Of a stretch of DNA of 11,183 bases, positions 7,724 through 11,183 are shown in pieces; the first letter of the stretch is position 1; each line of letters begins with the position of its first letter. The stretch lies in assembly GCA_902362595.1 (NCBI GenBank), contig CABIXF010000074.1:1-11183 (forward strand), written 5' to 3'. The notes beneath the pieces are model-generated. The model did no database searches, was not told where the DNA came from, and saw only the letters and a program-made list of their open reading frames with translations. Source of the stretch: Bacteroidaceae bacterium (GTDB taxonomy: Bacteria; Bacteroidota; Bacteroidia; Bacteroidales; Bacteroidaceae). Made by a program: the position numbers and the translations under genes.

Positions 7724-8326
7724 ATGAAAAAATGTTTCTACATATTCATTATTTTGTGGCTGAGTACTTCCTTGCATACTTATGCTCAACAATTATCACC
7801 GACTTCCATTCAAGGTCACAAGGTTCCTGTATGCATTTATAAAGGAGACACTATACCTTGTATAACGTTGAGAAACATATACGTCTACCCCAAATTGCAC
7901 TTTAAAAACAAAAGACAGGAAAGATATTACTATAAACTGGTCAGAGATGTGAAAAAGACCCTTCCTCTTGCCAAGGAAATCAAAAGAGCGGTAATTGAAA
8001 CGTATGAATACATGGAAACGCTGCCCAATCAGAAAGCCAGAGAGCAACACATGAAACTGGTGGAAAAAGGGTTGAAACAGCAGTACACCGCCCGCATGAA
8101 GAAACTGACATTTTCACAAGGTAAACTGCTGATCAAATTGGTCAACCGTGAATGCAACCAATCGTCCTATCAACTGGTCAAAGCTTTCATGGGACCTTTC
8201 AAGGCCGGATTTTATCAGGCATTCGCTGCCCTGTTCGGAGCCAGCCTGAAAAAAGAATACCATCCTGAAGATGACGACAAGATGGTAGAAAGAGTAGTTA
8301 CACTGGTCGAAAACGGACAGCTATAA
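7724..8326 (+). CDS. Secreted DUF4294 domain protein
   Basis: A 200-residue protein with a signal peptide (MKKCFYIFIILWLSTSLHTYA, cleavage near A21). The mature part matches my memory of the DUF4294 family of Bacteroidota: a lead strand region with VCIYKGDTIPCITL (~36-49), then YYYKLVRDVKKTLPLAK (68-84), a helical stretch to ~125, QGKLLIKLVNRE (132-143), and FYQAFAALFG (163-172). No catalytic motif is evident and the function is unknown. A start at 7685 would add 13 residues before the signal peptide and would include the promoter box, so 7724 is chosen. It is convergent with the methyltransferase gene across 53 bp that hold no clear terminator. Confidence 0.85.
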   Translation: MKKCFYIFIILWLSTSLHTYAQQLSPTSIQGHKVPVCIYKGDTIPCITLRNIYVYPKLHFKNKRQERYYYKLVRDVKKTLPLAKEIKRAVIETYEYMETLPNQKAREQHMKLVEKGLKQQYTARMKKLTFSQGKLLIKLVNRECNQSSYQLVKAFMGPFKAGFYQAFAALFGASLKKEYHPEDDDKMVERVVTLVENGQL

Positions 8327-8379
8327 CAGTATAAATCAATAAATTAACAAGTTATCAATAAGATATTCACAAGCGGTGT

Positions 8380-8925
8380 TCAACGTAATTTGAACAACTT
8401 ATGAGCAAATTCCCATATCATAATTCCTGCTGTCACAGATACATTCAATGAATGTTTGGTGCCATACTGAGGTATTTCGATGCAACCATCGGACATGTCT
8501 ACAACCTCTTGCTGCACCCCTTTTACTTCATTTCCCAACACAATGGCATATTTCTTTCCTTTTTCCAATACCAGTTCATCAAGTAACGTACTACCTGCAC
8601 ACTGTTCAATGGCCAATACGGTATATCCCTTCTCATGAAGTTCATTTACAGCATCTTGCGTTTTCTTAAAATATTTCCAGTCTACCGTATATTCTGCTCC
8701 CAGCGCCGTTTTATGCATTTCCGGATGAGGAGGAGTTGCCGTAATGCCACAGAGATAAATGCAATTCACCAAAAAAGCATCCGATGTACGGAATACCGCT
8801 CCAATATTGTGCAAACTACGCACTTCATCCAATACAACCACCAACGGCAGCTTATCTGCTTCTTTAAACTCCTCCACCGTCAGACGGTTCATCTCGGTCA
8901 CCTTCAATTTTCTTAATTCAGACAT
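8380..8925 (-). CDS. SpoU/TrmH-family RNA 2'-O-methyltransferase
   Basis: An AdoMet-dependent enzyme that methylates ribose 2'-OH in tRNA or rRNA; the exact target is not readable. The protein has 181 residues and is a stand-alone SPOUT (trefoil-knot) domain. Motif 1 is LDEVRSLHNIGAVFRTSD (32-49, with N40 and R46), motif 2 is VLGNEVKGV (129-137, with N132 and E133), and motif 3 is IPQYGTKHSLNVSVTAG (151-167, with S159 and N161). The start MSELRKLKVTEMNR at 8925 is chosen because an upstream extension to 9060 reads as unrelated hydrophobic sequence and overlaps the promoter box at 8955-8962. Length and motifs fit TrmH-like or TrmL-like enzymes. It is divergent from nadA. Confidence 0.92.
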   Translation of the reverse strand: MSELRKLKVTEMNRLTVEEFKEADKLPLVVVLDEVRSLHNIGAVFRTSDAFLVNCIYLCGITATPPHPEMHKTALGAEYTVDWKYFKKTQDAVNELHEKGYTVLAIEQCAGSTLLDELVLEKGKKYAIVLGNEVKGVQQEVVDMSDGCIEIPQYGTKHSLNVSVTAGIMIWEFAHKLFKLR

Positions 8926-8954
8926 AATTCCTACATTTGAAATACGTTCGGCTG

Positions 8955-8962
8955 CAAAGATA
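8955..8962 (-). promoter_or_regulatory. -7 box of the RNA methyltransferase gene
   Basis: TATCTTTG on the minus strand fits TAnnTTTG, giving a leader of about 25 nt. The -33 element at 19 bp is not recognisable. Confidence 0.55.
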
Positions 8963-9167
8963 AAAACTATATTCATAACCCTGTTGAAAACAGTGGAAAA
9001 CGTGTAAAAAACGAGGGCATAGAAAATGAAAATTATTTCTTGCAAGATTCCACAAATCAATTATAGCAGACTTAAAACCAACAATCCAAAAAACTTAGAA
9101 ATAATTATCACTGACAGTTTAAACACATTCTTATTGAATTTTCAGAAATGAATAACCGAAAAGTTTT

Positions 9168-9175
9168 TAACTTTG
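9168..9175 (+). promoter_or_regulatory. Candidate -7 box of nadA
   Basis: TAACTTTG fits TAnnTTTG, with GCAACG directly after. The -33 region is not conserved. If used, nadA has a leader of about 195 nt containing the hairpin at 9217-9255. Confidence 0.45.
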
Positions 9176-9216
9176 CAACGTATCAACAATTTGTTAATAG
9201 GATTAGTAAAAGCTAA

Positions 9217-9255
9217 GATATCAATAAGTAAGCATGTTTATGAATTATTGATATC
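9217..9255 (+). promoter_or_regulatory. Leader hairpin or operator upstream of nadA
   Basis: GATATCAATAA (9217-9227) and TTATTGATATC (9245-9255) are perfect 11-bp arms around a 17-nt loop. No U-run follows, so it is not a standard terminator. It lies in the predicted nadA leader, 123 bp before the start codon, and may be an operator or an RNA element. The remainder of the 8963-9377 spacer is AT-rich without a gene. Confidence 0.5.
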
Positions 9256-9377
9256 CTTCCTCTTCAAGATGATAACGAAAAAACAAAAAAAAGGGTGTTA
9301 TTTTTACTAACATTATTAACGGGATATTATCAGTATCATATTTTCTTTTTAAAAGAAGAAAAAATATAAATCTAATA

Positions 9378-10370
9378 ATGAATAAAGAAGAATGGTTGAA
9401 AAAGGGTTATGTGGATGAACCCGTGGAAAAGAATCTTGACCTGAAGGCTGAGATTAAAAAGTTATGTCGTGAAAAAGAAGCGGTCATTTTAGGACACTTC
9501 TACCAGGCGGACGAAATACAGGAGATTGCCGACTTTATCGGCGATAGTCTGGCACTGGCGCAATGGGCTGCCAAAATAGATGCGAAAATCATTGTGATGT
9601 GTGGAGTTCACTTCATGGGTGAAACTGCAAAAATCCTTTGTCCGGACAAGAAAGTGCTGATTCCCGATTTAAATGCCGGTTGCTCACTGGCCGACAGTTG
9701 TCCGGCCGACAAGTTTGCCGAATTTGTGAAGGCACATCCGGGATACAAAGTCATTTCGTATGTCAATACCAGTGCGGCAGTCAAAGCGGTGACGGATGTG
9801 GTAGTGACTTCTACCAACGCCCGCCAGATTGTGGAAAGCTTTCCGAAAGATGAAAAGCTGATTTTCGGTCCCGACAAAAACTTGGGAAATTACATCAATT
9901 CCATTACCGGGCGTCAGATGTTGCTTTGGGACGGTGCCTGCCATGTGCACGAGAAATTCTCTGTAGAGAAGATTCTGGAGGTGAAGAAACAGTATCCGGA
10001 CGCAGAAATCCTGGTTCATCCGGAATGTAAGGGAGCCGTAGCGAAACTGGCCGACAAAATCGGCTCGACGGCAGGATTGCTGAAATATGCCATGGCCAGT
10101 GACAAGAAGAACTTCATTGTGGCTACAGAAAGCGGTATTTTGTATGAAATGCGCAAGAAATGTCCGGACAAGCACTTTATTCCAGCTCCGCCGGAAGACA
10201 GTACCTGCGCTTGCAACGAATGCAACTTCATGCGTTTGAACACACTGGAAAAACTATATAATACGCTGAAATATGAATGGCCGGAAGTGAAGGTGGATGA
10301 AGCAGTGGCAAAAGAAGCCATAAAGCCTATCCAGAAGATGCTTGAAATATCTGCAAAGTTGGGACTGTGA
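9378..10370 (+). CDS. nadA: Quinolinate synthase
   Basis: A cytoplasmic [4Fe-4S] enzyme of de novo NAD synthesis that condenses iminoaspartate (from NadB) with dihydroxyacetone phosphate to give quinolinate. The 330-residue length is typical. The N-terminal part has the family pattern LGHFYQADEIQEIADFIGDS (38-57). Likely cluster ligands are C102 (NAGCSLADSC), C188 (GACHVHEKF) and C282 (CACNECNFM), spaced as in known NadA proteins. Other conserved elements are YVNTSAAVKA (128-137), FGPDKNLG (163-170) and HPECKG (214-219). nadB and nadC are not in the window, so the gene stands alone. The terminator stem overlaps the last codons and the stop, and small RNA copy C follows 127 nt after the stop. 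Confidence 0.97.
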   Translation: MNKEEWLKKGYVDEPVEKNLDLKAEIKKLCREKEAVILGHFYQADEIQEIADFIGDSLALAQWAAKIDAKIIVMCGVHFMGETAKILCPDKKVLIPDLNAGCSLADSCPADKFAEFVKAHPGYKVISYVNTSAAVKAVTDVVVTSTNARQIVESFPKDEKLIFGPDKNLGNYINSITGRQMLLWDGACHVHEKFSVEKILEVKKQYPDAEILVHPECKGAVAKLADKIGSTAGLLKYAMASDKKNFIVATESGILYEMRKKCPDKHFIPAPPEDSTCACNECNFMRLNTLEKLYNTLKYEWPEVKVDEAVAKEAIKPIQKMLEISAKLGL

Positions 10371-10390
10371 TACACAGTCTCAACTTTTTT
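10356..10390 (+). terminator. nadA terminator overlapping the stop codon
   Basis: AAGTTG (10356-10361) pairs with CAACTT (10381-10386), G10362 pairs with T10380, and GACTGTG (10363-10369) pairs with CACAGTC (10373-10379) around a 3-nt loop. A T-run continues to 10390. The left arm includes the last codons and most of the TGA stop (10368-10370), so a ribosome at the stop would cover it. Confidence 0.9.
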
Positions 10391-10421
10391 GTTAAGGGCT
10401 TTTAATAGCGAGACGGGTCTT

Positions 10422-10492
10422 CTTAAAACATGTTATATAGCATAGATTTTAAAAAGAATAATTTGTAGATATCCAGAAAGTCCTTACCTTTG
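10422..10492 (+). promoter_or_regulatory. Promoter of small RNA copy C with upstream box
   Basis: The -33 box TTTG (10462-10465) and the -7 box TACCTTTG (10485-10492) are separated by exactly 19 bp, a perfect consensus. The upstream box CTTAAAACATGTTATA (10422-10437) matches that of copy B at the same offset. Predicted start is near 10497. Confidence 0.8.
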
Positions 10493-10496
10493 CACT

Positions 10497-10560
10497 GTGT
10501 TTTTCATAGTATTAGATTTAAGGTTAACAAAGGTTGGAGTTCAGCGGAACTCCTTTTTTT
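10497..10560 (+). ncRNA. Small RNA, copy C of a three-copy family
   Basis: Identical over all 64 nt to copy A. The terminator stem is GGAGTTC (10536-10542) / GAACTCC (10547-10553), with loop AGCG and seven T to 10560. Similarity continues a few bases beyond the terminator (ATGTCC, then TAC) in all copies, a sign of recent duplication or of a longer functional boundary. It lies downstream of nadA in the same direction. The second 22-bp array begins 83 bp beyond its end. Confidence 0.82.
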
Positions 10561-10642
10561 ATGTCCGTACGTTTCTTTCTTTGTATAGAGTGAAGAATAA
10601 ATGCTCTATCACAAGGTCAATAAGTTGAAAATTTATAGTTAC

Positions 10643-10740
10643 TTTTTATGTTTTCCTGCCCTGAACCTTATGTTTCCGGTAAGAGAACTGTAGGTTTCCG
10701 CCCAGGAAAATCTAAGTTTTCCATTAGAAAAACATAAAAA
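10643..10740. repeat. Tandem array of four 22-bp dyad units (array 2)
   Basis: Units start at 10650, 10672, 10694 and 10716, exactly 22 bp apart. Each begins GTTTCC or GTTTTCC and has a GAA-rich complementary half about 11 bp later. The ends are a 14-bp inverted repeat with one mismatch: TTTTTATGTTTTCC at 10643-10656 against GAAAAACATAAAAA at 10727-10740. The unit number, period and boundary motif match array 1 at 771-878, although the sequences inside differ considerably. Function unknown. The following stretch to 10920 is AT-rich and shows no gene. Confidence 0.72.
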
Positions 10741-10925
10741 TCACAAGGGATTTGTTTCCTCTATGTAAGAGCATTTTTAAATTTTTCGGGAGTGTATGGA
10801 TAAAGACGAGTGGATGTAACTGATTACTTCAATTTTTATTATAAAAAAAGCATCTTAAAATATGGTTGATAATCAGCTGTTTGTGATTTTTCACCGAAAA
10901 AAGATGAAAAAAAATGCTCGAAATG

Positions 10926-10956
10926 TTTGTGGGTTTCAAAAAATGCACTACCTTTG
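10926..10956 (+). promoter_or_regulatory. Promoter of the tRNA-Asp gene
   Basis: The -33 box TTTG (10926-10929) and the -7 box TACCTTTG (10949-10956) are 19 bp apart. The leader GCAACCGC...TCGAGAG resembles the one at the left window edge. Confidence 0.85.
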
Positions 10957-10998
10957 CAACCGCAATCGAGAGAGAAAGCAACGAAAGAAAAACTTAAT

Positions 10999-11072
10999 GG
11001 TGCGTTAGTTCAGTTGGTTAGAATACATGCCTGTCACGCATGGGGTCACGGGTTCGAGTCCCGTACGCACCG
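10999..11072 (+). tRNA. tRNA-Asp (anticodon GTC)
   Basis: A full 74-nt cloverleaf. The acceptor stem is GGTGCGT/ACGCACC with discriminator G11072, and the D-arm contains GTTCAGTTGGTTAGAAT. The anticodon stem is CATGC/GCATG with loop CTGTCAC and anticodon GTC at 11033-11035. The T-arm is ACGGG/CCCGT with loop TTCGAGT. The G73 discriminator and GTC anticodon are aspartate identity elements. CCA is not encoded. It has its own promoter and terminator. Confidence 0.97.
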
Positions 11073-11078
11073 CAGAAT

Positions 11079-11111
11079 AGGAGGATGTGTCAAAATGATG
11101 CATCCTCTTTT
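11079..11111 (+). terminator. Intrinsic terminator of the tRNA-Asp gene
   Basis: GAGGATG (11081-11087) pairs with CATCCTC (11101-11107), followed by TTTT. It begins 7-9 nt after the tRNA. Beyond it, to the window end, nothing is recognisable. Confidence 0.85.
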
Positions 11112-11183
11112 CGTTATATAATCATCGTTTTGCCATTTTTCATAGAGTATGATTTATGTTTTTCCTATGTCCATGCCTTTTGG

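Noticed and set aside
8926..9060. 45-residue upstream extension of the RNA methyltransferase
   Set aside because: It overlaps the -7 box and reads as unrelated hydrophobic sequence. The SpoU-type protein begins at MSELRKLK.
10927..11121. 64-residue open frame over the tRNA-Asp gene
   Set aside because: It lies on the tRNA cloverleaf and its promoter and terminator.

Overview
The window looks like a chromosomal segment of a Bacteroidales bacterium, most likely family Bacteroidaceae (Bacteroides or Phocaeicola). Promoters follow the Bacteroidota plan, a -7 box TAnnTTTG with a -33 box close to TTTG 19 bp upstream. Coding starts lack Shine-Dalgarno sequences. The proteins (DUF4294 lipoprotein-like secreted protein, helix-hairpin-helix/beta-barrel protein, rubrerythrin, SulP, NadA) match the usual core of that family. 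No plasmid, phage, transposase or CRISPR signal was seen. The genus is inference.

Layout. Positions 1-47 hold the start of a leftward stable-RNA-type promoter. Positions 48-1061 are gene-free but structured, with a 31-nt strictly alternating purine-pyrimidine tract, several inverted repeats, and a tandem array of four ~22-bp dyad units. A small RNA gene (copy A, minus strand) follows, then enolase (eno) and rubrerythrin, both on the minus strand and each with its own terminator. An AT-rich divergent spacer leads to a SulP anion transporter (plus), then small RNA copy B (plus). Next are a large secreted helix-hairpin-helix/outer-membrane-barrel protein (minus), a divergent DUF4294 protein (plus), a SpoU/TrmH-family RNA methyltransferase (minus), and quinolinate synthase nadA (plus) with a long leader. 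Small RNA copy C, a second 22-bp array, and a tRNA-Asp gene with promoter and terminator end the window.

The metabolic genes are ordinary housekeeping or stress genes, and I see no shared pathway. They are mostly single-gene transcription units.

The notable content is between genes. Three copies of a 64-nt transcription unit each have a full promoter and an intrinsic terminator. Copies A and C are identical over the predicted RNA, and copy B differs only by a compensating base-pair swap in the terminator stem. Each copy lies 125-185 nt downstream of, and in the same direction as, a protein gene that has its own terminator. Two of the three are followed by four-unit 22-bp dyad arrays bounded by an inverted TTTTTATG motif. 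This is a dispersed paralogous small-RNA family with an associated repeat element. The RNA may belong to a family already catalogued in Bacteroides; the link to the arrays is the part I do not recognise from the literature.
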